Below, piece by piece: positions 53,114 to 61,176 of a DNA stretch of 64,000 nt. A program made the position numbers and the translations under genes. Each line of letters opens with the position of its first letter. The stretch's first letter is position 1. Under the pieces are notes generated by a model. The model did not search any database and was not told where the DNA came from. It saw only the letters and a list, made by a program, of their open reading frames with translations. The stretch comes from Streptomyces sp. NBC_00376 (lineage in GTDB: Bacteria > Actinomycetota > Actinomycetes > Streptomycetales > Streptomycetaceae), in assembly GCF_036077095.1 (NCBI RefSeq), contig NZ_CP107960.1, positions 6,820,001 through 6,884,000 on the forward strand, given 5' to 3'.

Positions 53114-53734
53114 ATGGAGCCCGTGCCCCATACGAACACGAACCTCCGCTGCGCCCCCGTGCAGCAGCGCAGCGCCGAGCGCCTCGCCCGGATACTCGAC
53201 GCCTGCGCCGAACTCCTCGACGAGACCGGCTACGAGCAGTTGTCCACCAGGGCCGTGGCCATCCGTGCCGGGGTTCCCATCGGCTCCGTGTACCGGTTCT
53301 TCTCCAACAAGCGCGCACTGACCGACGCGCTGGCCCGGCGCAATCTGGACAGCTACGCCGAACGCGTCACCGCCCGCCTGGCCGTCATCCCGGCCGCGGA
53401 CTGGCGCAGCGCCATCGATGCCGTGCTGGACGAATACCTGGCGATGAAGCGCTCCGTGGCCGGATTCGCTCTCGTCGACTTCGGTGCGGCGGCACCCGAG
53501 GATGACCTCGCCAACGACGCCAACCAGCGGGTCGCGGGCCGGCTCGGCGAACTCCTCTCCGGGTACCTGGGCGCCACCTCCGACGAGGATCTGTCGCGTA
53601 CCGTCCTGGTCTGCGTCGAGGCCGCCGACGCCCTCCTCCAACTCGCCTTCCGCGCCGACCCGTCGGGCGACCAGGCCATCGTCGCCGAGACCCGCACCAT
53701 GCTGCGGGCCTACCTGGCGCGCGTACTGGAGTGA
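53114..53734 (+). CDS. TetR-family transcriptional regulator
   Basis: 206 residues. HTH about 20-65: RLARILDACAELLDETGYEQLSTRAVAIRAGVPIGSVYRFFSNKRALTDALARRN, of the AcrR-like type. Helical C-terminal domain with FALVDFGAAAPEDD and LVCVEAADALLQLAFRAD. GAGGAG precedes the ATG. Followed on the same strand, 98 bases later, by the molybdopterin oxidoreductase gene, a possible target. No palindrome identified. Confidence 0.82.
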   Translation: MEPVPHTNTNLRCAPVQQRSAERLARILDACAELLDETGYEQLSTRAVAIRAGVPIGSVYRFFSNKRALTDALARRNLDSYAERVTARLAVIPAADWRSAIDAVLDEYLAMKRSVAGFALVDFGAAAPEDDLANDANQRVAGRLGELLSGYLGATSDEDLSRTVLVCVEAADALLQLAFRADPSGDQAIVAETRTMLRAYLARVLE

Positions 53735-53832
53735 CGGGAACGGCGGCCTCCCCGCCGTGCGTACCGGTCGGTATGCTCGCCGTGCTTGCCCACGTACGCG
53801 CGCCACCGCTGTCGCCGCCCCGGGGAGGGCCC

Positions 53833-56085
53833 ATGTCGCACGACCCCAGCAGCTCCCGTACCGCCCTGCGCATCTGCCCTCTCTGCGAGGCCACCTGCGG
53901 GCTCAGCCTCACCATCGAGGGGAGCAGGGTCACCGGCGCCCGGGGCGACCGGGAGGACGTGCTCAGCCACGGCTTCATCTGCCCCAAGGGTGCGTCCATC
54001 GGCGGGCTGGACGCCGACCCCGACCGGCTGCGCACCCCCCTCGTCCGCCGGGACGGCGTCCTGACGGAGGCGACCTGGGGCGAGGCGTTCGACGTGATCG
54101 CCCGCGCTCTGCCCGCCCTGACCGAGGAGCACGGGCCGCAGGCGGTCGGCGTCGTCCTCGGCAACCCGAACGTGCACACCGTGGCCGGCGCGCTCTACCC
54201 GTCCGCGCTGCTCTCCGCCCTGCGTACTCGGGCCCTGTTCACCGCGAGCACCCTCGACCAGATGCCCAAGCACGTCTCCAGCGGACTGCTCTTCGGGGAT
54301 CCGAACGCCATCCCGGTGCCCGACCTCGACCGCACCGGCCATCTGCTGCTCCTCGGCGCCAACCCGCTCGAATCCAACGGCAGCCTCTGCACCGCCCCCG
54401 ACTTCCCAGGCCGGCTCAAGGCGCTGCGCCGCCGCGGCGGCACCCTCACCGTCGTCGACCCGCGCCGCACCCGCACCGCCCGCCTCGCCGACCGGCACGT
54501 CGCCATTCGCCCCGGCACCGACGCCCTCCTCCTCGCCGCCCTCGCCCACGTCCTGTTCGACGAGAAGCTCACCGACCCGGGCGCGCTCGCCGGCCATGTC
54601 GAAGGGCTCGGCGAAGTGGCGGACGCCATGGCGGAGTTCACGCCCGAGGCGGTCGCCCCGGCCTGCGGCGTGGACGCCGTCACCATCCGTACGATCGCCC
54701 GCGAACTGGCCGCTGCCCCCTCCGCCGCGGTCTACGGACGCATCGGCAGCTGCACCGTCGAGCACGGCACCCTCGCCAGCTGGCTCGTCGACGTACTCAA
54801 CATCATCACCGGCAACCTCGACCGCCCCGGCGGCGCGCTCTTCCCGCTCTCCGCCACCGCCCGCGCTCCCCGCCCCGCCACGCCCGGCAAGGGCTTCGCC
54901 CTCGGGCGCTGGACGAGCAGGGTCTCCGGCCACCCCGAGGCCAAGGGCGAACTGCCCGTCGCCGCGCTCGCCGAGGAGATCGAGACGCCGGGGGAGGGCA
55001 GGATCCGCGCCCTGATCGTGCTCGCCGCCAACCCGGTGCTCTCCGCACCCGACGGCGACCGGCTCGACCGGGCCCTCGGCGGGCTCGACTTCATGGTCAG
55101 CGTCGATCCGTATCTCAACGAGACCTCGCTCCACGCGGACGTGGTGCTGCCCCCGCCGCCGCCCTCGCGCAGCGCCCACTTCGACTTCGCGTTCAACGCC
55201 CTCGCCGTGCGCAACCAGGTCCGCTACACCCGGCCCGCCGTGCCCCTGGAGGACGGCCTGCTCGACGAGAGCGAGATCCTGGCCCGGCTCGTCCTCGCCG
55301 TCTCCGGGATGCACGGGGCCGACCCGTCCGCGGTGGACGACCTGGTCATCGACCGGATGCTGACCAGGGCCGTGGCCGACCCGCACTCGCCCGTGCACGG
55401 CCGGAGCCCCGCCCCGCTCGCCGCCGCCCTCACCGGCCGCACCGGACCCGAACGCCGCCTCGACCTGATGCTCCGCCTCGGCCCGTACGGCGACGGCTTC
55501 GGCGCCGACCCGGACGGCCTCACCCTGGAGCGCCTGCTCGATCATCCGCACGGCATCGACCTCGGACCGCTCCGGCCTCGGATCCCGGAGGTCCTGACCA
55601 CCCGCAGCGGGCGCATCGAACTCCTCCCCGGACCGATCGCCGCCGACCTGCCCAGGCTCCGCCACGCGCTGGCCGACCGGCAGGGACCGGACGCGCTCGT
55701 CCTCGTCGGCCGCCGCCATCTGCGCTCCAACAACAGCTGGCTGCACAACATCGCCGAACTGAGCGGCGGCTCCAACGTCTGCACCCTGCAGGTGCACCCC
55801 GCCGACGCGGCCCGGCTGGGGCTGGTGGACGGCGGCCCGGCCACCGTCGCATCGGACGGCGGCGCGGTCACCGCCCCGGTCGAGATCACCGACGGCGTAC
55901 GGCCGGGAGTGGTGAGCCTCCCGCACGGGTGGGGCCACCACCGCCCCGGCACCCGGCTCTCCGTCGCCGCCGCCCGCCCCGGTGTCAACGTCAACCAGCT
56001 GCTCGACGGCACCCGGCTCGACCCGCTCTCCGGCACCGCCGTGCTCAACGGGTTCCCGGTGACGGTGACCCCCGCCAAACCATGA
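53833..56085 (+). CDS. Molybdopterin oxidoreductase, [4Fe-4S] large-subunit type
   Basis: 750 residues from the ATG at 53833 (GGGGAGG upstream). [4Fe-4S] motif Cys15-x2-Cys18-x3-Cys22-x27-Cys50 (RICPLCEATCG ... FICPKG). Mo-bisPGD fold segments: ATWGEAFDVIARAL, VGVVLGNPNVH, LLLLGANPLESNG, TVVDPRRTRTA. The Mo-ligand region reads STLDQMPKH, without Cys or Sec, suggesting an aspartate ligand or none, not a formate-dehydrogenase type enzyme. C-terminal molydopterin-binding domain RRHLRSNNSWLHNI and VSLPHGWGHHRPGTRL. No twin-arginine signal, so cytoplasmic. No small subunits nearby; substrate unknown. Confidence 0.88.
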   Translation: MSHDPSSSRTALRICPLCEATCGLSLTIEGSRVTGARGDREDVLSHGFICPKGASIGGLDADPDRLRTPLVRRDGVLTEATWGEAFDVIARALPALTEEHGPQAVGVVLGNPNVHTVAGALYPSALLSALRTRALFTASTLDQMPKHVSSGLLFGDPNAIPVPDLDRTGHLLLLGANPLESNGSLCTAPDFPGRLKALRRRGGTLTVVDPRRTRTARLADRHVAIRPGTDALLLAALAHVLFDEKLTDPGALAGHVEGLGEVADAMAEFTPEAVAPACGVDAVTIRTIARELAAAPSAAVYGRIGSCTVEHGTLASWLVDVLNIITGNLDRPGGALFPLSATARAPRPATPGKGFALGRWTSRVSGHPEAKGELPVAALAEEIETPGEGRIRALIVLAANPVLSAPDGDRLDRALGGLDFMVSVDPYLNETSLHADVVLPPPPPSRSAHFDFAFNALAVRNQVRYTRPAVPLEDGLLDESEILARLVLAVSGMHGADPSAVDDLVIDRMLTRAVADPHSPVHGRSPAPLAAALTGRTGPERRLDLMLRLGPYGDGFGADPDGLTLERLLDHPHGIDLGPLRPRIPEVLTTRSGRIELLPGPIAADLPRLRHALADRQGPDALVLVGRRHLRSNNSWLHNIAELSGGSNVCTLQVHPADAARLGLVDGGPATVASDGGAVTAPVEITDGVRPGVVSLPHGWGHHRPGTRLSVAAARPGVNVNQLLDGTRLDPLSGTAVLNGFPVTVTPAKP

Positions 56086-56125
56086 CCCCCACGTTGACCT
56101 GGGGTTTTGCTCGTATTGCTCGCAT

Positions 56126-56142
56126 GTCAACATCTTGTTAAC
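56126..56142 (+). promoter_or_regulatory. Inverted repeat upstream of citrate transporter gene
   Basis: GTCAACATCTTGTTAAC, arms GTCAACA and TGTTAAC (6 of 7 symmetric), 75 bases before the transporter start. It lies in an unusually AT-rich patch, a plausible regulator site. Confidence 0.6.
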
Positions 56143-56217
56143 GCTTCGAGTCGCGCCCTAACGTCATCCGCACCGCCGAGTCCGGTGGGAGTTCAAGGGT
56201 GAGCGATAGGTATCCAC

Positions 56218-57675
56218 ATGCTGACAATCCTCGGCTTCGCCATGATTGCGACCTTCCTGGTCCTGATCATGCTGAAGAAGATGTCGCCGATCGCGGCGCT
56301 GGTCCTGATCCCCGCGCTGTTCTGCGTCGCGGTCGGGCAGGGCGCGAAGCTCGGTGACTACGTCATCGAAGGCGTCGGCAATCTGGCGCCGACCGCCGCG
56401 ATGCTGATGTTCGCCATCGTCTACTTCGGCGTGATGATCGACGTCGGCCTCTTCGACCCGATCGTGCGGGGCATCCTGCGCTTCTGCAAGGCAGACCCGA
56501 TGCGGATCGTCGTGGGTACGGCGGTGCTCGCCGCCATCGTCTCCCTCGACGGTGACGGCTCCACCACCTTCATGATCACCGTCTCGGCGATGTATCCGCT
56601 CTACAAGCGCCTCAAGATGAGCCTGGTCGTGATGACCGGTGTCGCCGCCACGGCGAACGGCGTCATGAACACCCTTCCCTGGGGCGGCCCCACCGCCCGC
56701 GCCGCCACCGCGCTCAAGCTCGACGCGGGGGACATCTTCGTCCCGATGATCCCGGCGCTCGGCGTCGGACTGGCCGCCGTCCTGCTGCTCGCCGTCGTGC
56801 TCGGCCGACGCGAGCGCAAGCGGCTCGGCATGCTCACCCTCGACGAGGCGCTGGCCACCGGGACGGCCATGGAGCCGGAGACCGTACTGGTCGGGGCTGG
56901 CGGCGGCAACGACCGCACCCGCAAGAACTCCGGCGGCGCCGGAACGCGCACGGGCGGCGACGCGGCGCAGAACGCGGGACCGGACGTGGACGGGGACATC
57001 GACGCCGACGGGGACGAGGACGGGGACGAGGGCTTCAAGGGGCTGGACCCGAACCGGGCCACCCTGCGCCCGAAGCTCTACTGGTTCAACGCGGGTCTCA
57101 CCATTGCTCTGCTCACCGCGATGATCATGGAACTGATGCCGATCCCGGTGCTCTTCCTGCTCGGCGCGGCCCTCGCCCTCACCGTCAACTTCCCCCACAT
57201 GCCCGACCAGCGGGCCCGGATCGCCGCCCACGCCGACAACGTCCTCAACGTCTCCGGCATGGTCTTCGCCGCCGCCGTCTTCACCGGCGTCCTCTCCGGC
57301 ACGGGCATGGTCGAGCACATGGCCGACTGGCTCGTCGGCGCGATCCCCTCCGGCATGGGCCCGCACATGGCGATCGTCACCGGCATCCTCAGCATCCCGC
57401 TGACGTACTTCATGTCCAACGACGGCTTCTACTTCGGTGTCGTCCCGGTGCTCGCCGAGGCGGGCGCCGCCCACGGTGTCTCCCCGCTGGAGATCGCCCG
57501 CGCCTCCCTGGTCGGTCAGCCCCTGCACATGTCGTCCCCGCTCGTCCCGGCCGTCTACGTGCTCGTCGGCATGGCGAAGGTCGAGTTCGGCGACCACACC
57601 AGGTTCACCGTCAAGTGGGCGGCGCTCACCTCGCTGGTGATCCTCTGCGCCGGTCTCCTGTTCGGCATCATCTGA
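56218..57675 (+). CDS. CitMHS-family metal-citrate transporter
   Basis: 485 residues, about twelve helices. Family blocks: APTAAMLMFAIVYFGVMIDVGLFDPIVR, VSLDGDGSTTFMITVSAMYPLYKRL, TANGVMNTLPWGGPTARAATAL, and in the second half MSNDGFYFGVVPVLAE and GQPLHMSSPLVPAVYVLVGM. CitMHS proteins take up citrate complexed with a divalent or ferric metal. A central cytoplasmic loop (about 225-285) contains the acidic run DVDGDIDADGDEDGDE (256-271), unlike typical family members. Upstream is a palindromic element. A decayed MFS gene starts three bases after the stop. Confidence 0.9.
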   Translation: MLTILGFAMIATFLVLIMLKKMSPIAALVLIPALFCVAVGQGAKLGDYVIEGVGNLAPTAAMLMFAIVYFGVMIDVGLFDPIVRGILRFCKADPMRIVVGTAVLAAIVSLDGDGSTTFMITVSAMYPLYKRLKMSLVVMTGVAATANGVMNTLPWGGPTARAATALKLDAGDIFVPMIPALGVGLAAVLLLAVVLGRRERKRLGMLTLDEALATGTAMEPETVLVGAGGGNDRTRKNSGGAGTRTGGDAAQNAGPDVDGDIDADGDEDGDEGFKGLDPNRATLRPKLYWFNAGLTIALLTAMIMELMPIPVLFLLGAALALTVNFPHMPDQRARIAAHADNVLNVSGMVFAAAVFTGVLSGTGMVEHMADWLVGAIPSGMGPHMAIVTGILSIPLTYFMSNDGFYFGVVPVLAEAGAAHGVSPLEIARASLVGQPLHMSSPLVPAVYVLVGMAKVEFGDHTRFTVKWAALTSLVILCAGLLFGII

Positions 57676-57677
57676 CC

Positions 57678-57985
57678 GTGCGCACCGTCCAAGAGCCCGG
57701 CAGGAGCTGGCTGCTGCGCCTCGTCATCGCCTTCGCCTTCGCGCAGGGGGCGGTGTCGATGGCGCGGCCCGCCGTCTCCTGATCGCCGGGGTGGCGGGCA
57801 CCGCGGCACCGTTCGTCATGCTCGGCGCCCTCCTGGTCGCGGCGGCGGGACTGGGCGTACGAGGCGGGCGGCGGGACGGGAAGGCCGGTGCCGCCCCGGC
57901 GCGGGACGGGGAGCCCGGTGCCGCCCCGGCGGCCGCACCGGCACCGCGGCCCCGGCGGCGCCCCACCGACCGGAACCGCGCCTGA
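57678..57985 (+). pseudogene. Remnant of an MFS transporter gene with internal deletion
   Basis: Starts with GTG encoding VRTVQEPGRSWLLRLVIAFAF and QGAVSMARPAVS, the N-terminal end of a Streptomyces MFS transporter, then hits a stop at 57780-57782. Shifting frame at 57776 gives LLIAGVAGTAAPFVMLGALL and VAAAGLGVRG, the last helix of such a transporter, and runs to a stop at 57983. About a dozen helices in between are absent. Best read as an out-of-frame internal deletion joining the first and last helices. Confidence 0.72.
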
Positions 57986-58062
57986 CCTCCCCCGCCGCCC
58001 CCCGCCTGACCCCAGCCCGGACGCCGCCGCCCCGGACGTCTCGCTGCGGGGGAACCCGTTCG

Positions 58063-58093
58063 TTGACCTCAAGTCCACTGGAGGTCGTACGTT
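58063..58093 (+). promoter_or_regulatory. MerR/SoxR-type promoter and operator of the ABC exporter
   Basis: -35 TTGACC (58063) and -10 TACGTT (58088-58093) are separated by a 19-bp spacer, the long spacer of MerR-controlled promoters. A palindrome fills the spacer: halves GACCTCAAGTC and CACTGGAGGTC, 9 of 11 symmetric, close to the SoxR consensus CCTCAAGT..ACTTGAGG. Expected transcription start falls at or just before the ATG at 58100. Confidence 0.75.
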
Positions 58094-58099
58094 CCTCCC

Positions 58100-59986
58100 A
58101 TGAGCATGGAAACCACGGCGTGGACACAGCTCCACAACGTCATGAACGCGCAAGCGGACCGACGCCCCTTCGACCGGAACACCCTGCGGCGCATCGCCGC
58201 GTTCGCCCGCCCGCACCGGCGCCGGGTCGCCCTCTTCCTGATCCTGAGCGTGGCGACGGCGCTGCTCGCGGTCGCCACCCCCGTCCTCGCCGGCCGCGTC
58301 GTCAACGCCATCGTGACCGGCAAGGAGTCGGGCACCGTCACCCGGCTGTCCCTCCTCATCGCCGTGATCGCCGTCGCGGAGGCCGCGCTCGGCCTGGTCA
58401 GCCGCTGGCTCTCGGCCAATCTCGGCGAGGGCCTGATCCTCGATCTGCGCACCGCCGTCTTCGACCATGTGCAGCGCATGCCGGTCGCGTTCTTCACCCG
58501 GACCCGCACCGGCGCGCTCGTCAGCCGACTCAACAACGACGTCATCGGCGCCCAGCGGGCCTTCAGCAACACCCTGTCCGGGGTCGTCAGCAATGTCGTG
58601 ACCCTGCTGCTCACGCTCGGCGTGATGCTCTCCATCTCCTGGCAGATCACCGTGCTCGCACTGGTGCTGCTGCCGGTCTTCGTCCTGCCGGCCCGCCGGA
58701 TGGGCTCCCGGATGGCGAGACTCCAACGGGAGGCCGCGGCCCACAACGCCGCGATGGGCACCCGGATGACCGAGCGCTTCTCCGCCCCCGGCGCCACCCT
58801 GATCAAGCTCTTCGGTCGCCCCGCCGACGAGTCCGCCGAATTCGCCGTCAGGGCGGGCCGGGTGCGTGACATCGGCGTACGCACGGCCATGGCCCAGTCC
58901 GCGTTCATCACCGCCCTCACCCTCGTCTCCGCGCTGGCCCTCGCCCTGGTCTACGGGCTCGGCGGGTTCTACGCGCTGCGCGGGCAGCTGGACGCGGGCG
59001 CGGTCGTGGCCCTGGCCCTCCTGCTGACCCGGCTCTACGCACCGCTCACCGCACTGGCCGGGGCGCGCGTCGAGGTGATGAGCGCGCTCGTCAGCTTCGA
59101 GCGGGTCTTCGAGGTCCTCGACCTCAAGCCGCTCATCGAGCAGAAGCCCGACGCCCGCGCGGTCCCGGACGGCCCGGTGTCCGTCGAGTTCGACCAGGTG
59201 CGGTTCGGCTACCCCTCCGCCGACAAGGTCTCGCTCGCCTCGCTGGAGGACGTCGCGAGCCTCGACACCCGCGGCGGCGACGAGGTGCTGCGCGGCATCT
59301 CCTTCCGCGCCGAACCCGGCCAGACCGTCGCACTCGTCGGCTCCTCCGGCGCCGGCAAGTCGACCATCGCCCAACTGCTGCCCCGCCTGTACGACACCGA
59401 CGAGGGTTCGGTACGCATCGGCGGCGTCGACGTACGCGACCTGACCTCCGACACCCTGCGCGACACCCTCGGCATGGTCACCCAGGACGGCCACCTCTTC
59501 CACGAGTCGGTCCGCGCCAACCTGCTGCTCGCCCGCCCCGGAGCCACCGAGGAGGACCTCTGGGACGCGCTGCGCCGCTCACGCCTGGACGGACTCGTCG
59601 CCTCGCTGCCCGACGGGCTCGACACCGTCGTCGGCGAACGCGGCTACCGACTCTCCGGCGGCGAACGCCAGCGCCTCACCATCGCCCGGCTGCTGCTGGC
59701 CCGCCAGCGCGTCGTCATCCTCGACGAGGCCACCGCCCACCTCGACAACACCTCCGAGGCGGCCGTCCAGGAAGCACTCACCGAGGCGCTCGCCGGCCGC
59801 ACCGCGGTCGTGATCGCCCACCGGCTCTCCACCGTACGGGCGGCCGACCTCATCCTGGTCGTGGAGAACGGGCGGATCGTGGAGCGGGGCACGCACGACG
59901 AACTCCTCGCGGCCGGCGGCCGGTACGAGGAGCTGTACCGCACCCAGTTCGAGAACCCCGGTGCGGAGCCCGCGGAAATCGGCTGA
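58100..59986 (+). CDS. Multidrug-type ABC exporter, fused membrane and ATPase domains
   Basis: 628 residues. Six helices about 35-330 (VALFLILSVATALLAVATPVLAG, LIAVIAVAEAALGLVSRW, and others) precede the ATPase: Walker A GSSGAGKSTIAQ, Q-loop, LSGGERQRLTIARLL, Walker B VVILDEATAHLD, H-loop AHRLST. Acts as a homodimer or heterodimer exporting drugs or lipids. An insert in the ATPase N-terminus (YPSADKVSLASLEDVASLDTRGGDEVLRGISF) is unusual. The gene has no room for a leader: the -10 ends seven bases before the ATG, so it is probably leaderless and switched by a MerR-family activator, consistent with oxidative or drug stress. Confidence 0.88.
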   Translation: MSMETTAWTQLHNVMNAQADRRPFDRNTLRRIAAFARPHRRRVALFLILSVATALLAVATPVLAGRVVNAIVTGKESGTVTRLSLLIAVIAVAEAALGLVSRWLSANLGEGLILDLRTAVFDHVQRMPVAFFTRTRTGALVSRLNNDVIGAQRAFSNTLSGVVSNVVTLLLTLGVMLSISWQITVLALVLLPVFVLPARRMGSRMARLQREAAAHNAAMGTRMTERFSAPGATLIKLFGRPADESAEFAVRAGRVRDIGVRTAMAQSAFITALTLVSALALALVYGLGGFYALRGQLDAGAVVALALLLTRLYAPLTALAGARVEVMSALVSFERVFEVLDLKPLIEQKPDARAVPDGPVSVEFDQVRFGYPSADKVSLASLEDVASLDTRGGDEVLRGISFRAEPGQTVALVGSSGAGKSTIAQLLPRLYDTDEGSVRIGGVDVRDLTSDTLRDTLGMVTQDGHLFHESVRANLLLARPGATEEDLWDALRRSRLDGLVASLPDGLDTVVGERGYRLSGGERQRLTIARLLLARQRVVILDEATAHLDNTSEAAVQEALTEALAGRTAVVIAHRLSTVRAADLILVVENGRIVERGTHDELLAAGGRYEELYRTQFENPGAEPAEIG

Positions 59987-60014
59987 CTTCTCGGCCGCCC
60001 GGCGACCGGCGGCC

Positions 60015-60038
60015 GGCGGGGACCCGGCGGGTCCCGCC
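60015..60038. terminator. Hairpin between the ABC exporter and a convergent pseudogene
   Basis: GGCGGGGACCC and GGGTCCCGCC pair over ten base pairs with one bulged G and a three-base loop, 29 bases after the exporter stop. Confidence 0.65.
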
Positions 60039-60049
60039 AGGACGACGGG

Positions 60050-60891
60050 TCAGCCGGGAAACCCGGTTCCGGCGGCGTCCCAGTTCGACGCGGCGGCCTC
60101 GGCCACCGCTGACGCCCCCGCCGGATACGGGAGTTCCGCTGCCAGGGCCGCGGCCCGGCCGAACTCCTCGTGCGCCGCCCGCTCCCGGCCCAGCGTCGCG
60201 AGCGCGGCCGCGCGCACTGTGTACGCCTCGGTCAACGACAGCCGCTCGCCCGCCTGTTCGGCGCGCACCGTCTCCGGCGACGCCAGCCGGACCGCGTGCT
60301 CCGCGCGCCCCGACAGCAGGTGCGCCCAGGCCGGCAGCGGGGCCGTGCCGGGCCCGCTGCCGCCGGCCAGCGCCACCAGCGCCTCCCGTGGCCGGTTCTC
60401 GCGCAGCAGGAGCTCCGCCCGTGCCGTGCGCACCTCGCGCACGGCCTGCTCGTCGCCCTGGGCCCCGGCCACCTCCCCGGCACGCGCCGGCAGCTCAGCA
60501 GCCCCCGGCCCGCCGGTCCTGATCAGGACCCGGGCCGGCGCGGCCAGGGCGTACGGGGCGCACCACTCGGCGCGCTCGCCCGTCTCCCGTACCGCTGTCC
60601 GGGCCTGCCCCTCGGCCTCCGTGAACTCCCGTAGCAGCAGGTGAAGTTCGGCAAGGTTGGCGCGTTCGAACGCGACCGCAGTCGGATCGCCGGTGCGTTC
60701 GGCCAGCCGCAGCGCCCACCGTCCCGTCGAGACCGCCTCGGCGAGCCGACCGGACCGGCGGGCATCTGCGCGGCGGCGCTCCGCACCTTCGCGCCGGACT
60801 GAGCGAAGGCGGGGGCCGGGCCGGTCAGCACGGCCGCCGCCGTGATCGCGGCCGCCCACGCGGCAGATCTGCGCCGTGGGGATCGGGGCAG
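60050..60891 (-). pseudogene. Frameshifted secreted TPR-like protein gene
   Basis: Two reading frames must be joined. Upstream frame: RRSAAWAAAITAAAVL and TGPAPAFAQSGAKVRSAA, a good signal peptide; its only start near the GGAGGAG site (60904-60910) is CTG at 60889-60891, where an ATG/GTG is expected. Downstream frame, offset by one base, from about 60780: ADARRSGRLAEAVSTGRWALRL, ERANLAELHLLLREF and AEEFTEAEGQARTA-like repeats of tetratricopeptide type to the stop at 60050. No single frame gives both. Either a real decay or a sequencing error near 60755-60795; the missing start argues for decay. Confidence 0.6.
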
Positions 60892-61004
60892 GTGATGGGA
60901 ATGCTCCTCCTGGAGGGGTGCGGGGGATCCCGTCCCGGTGGTCCCGGAACCGCGGGGAAGTCACGGAGCGGGGCGGGCTGGTCCCGGACGCTAGGAGGAG
61001 GGCG

Positions 61005-61023
61005 TTACTGGCGTATTACTGGC
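61005..61023 (+). promoter_or_regulatory. 11-bp-spaced direct repeat upstream of aldehyde dehydrogenase
   Basis: TTACTGGC at 61005-61012 and 61016-61023: two identical 8-mers one helical turn apart, the arrangement used by many response regulators. Confidence 0.4.
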
Positions 61024-61110
61024 CCGGCCGGACGGACATCCGGCGTACGGCGTGACACCGTGACGGGAGCCATGGCTAGCGGCCCTGGTGAAATGGCCCC
61101 TGGCGCCCAA

Positions 61111-61129
61111 AAACTAACAGCGCTAGTTT
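61111..61129 (+). promoter_or_regulatory. Palindromic operator upstream of aldehyde dehydrogenase
   Basis: AAACTAACAGCGCTAGTTT, arms AAACTA and TAGTTT around ACAGCGC; an outer GCGCCC/GGGCGC pair extends the symmetry. This resembles TetR operators of the AAACTAACANNGTTAGTTT type. It lies 48 bases before the start codon. Confidence 0.68.
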
Positions 61130-61176
61130 GGGGCGCGGACGACTACGCCGTGACCACGGCCCCCGGGAGGAACGCG

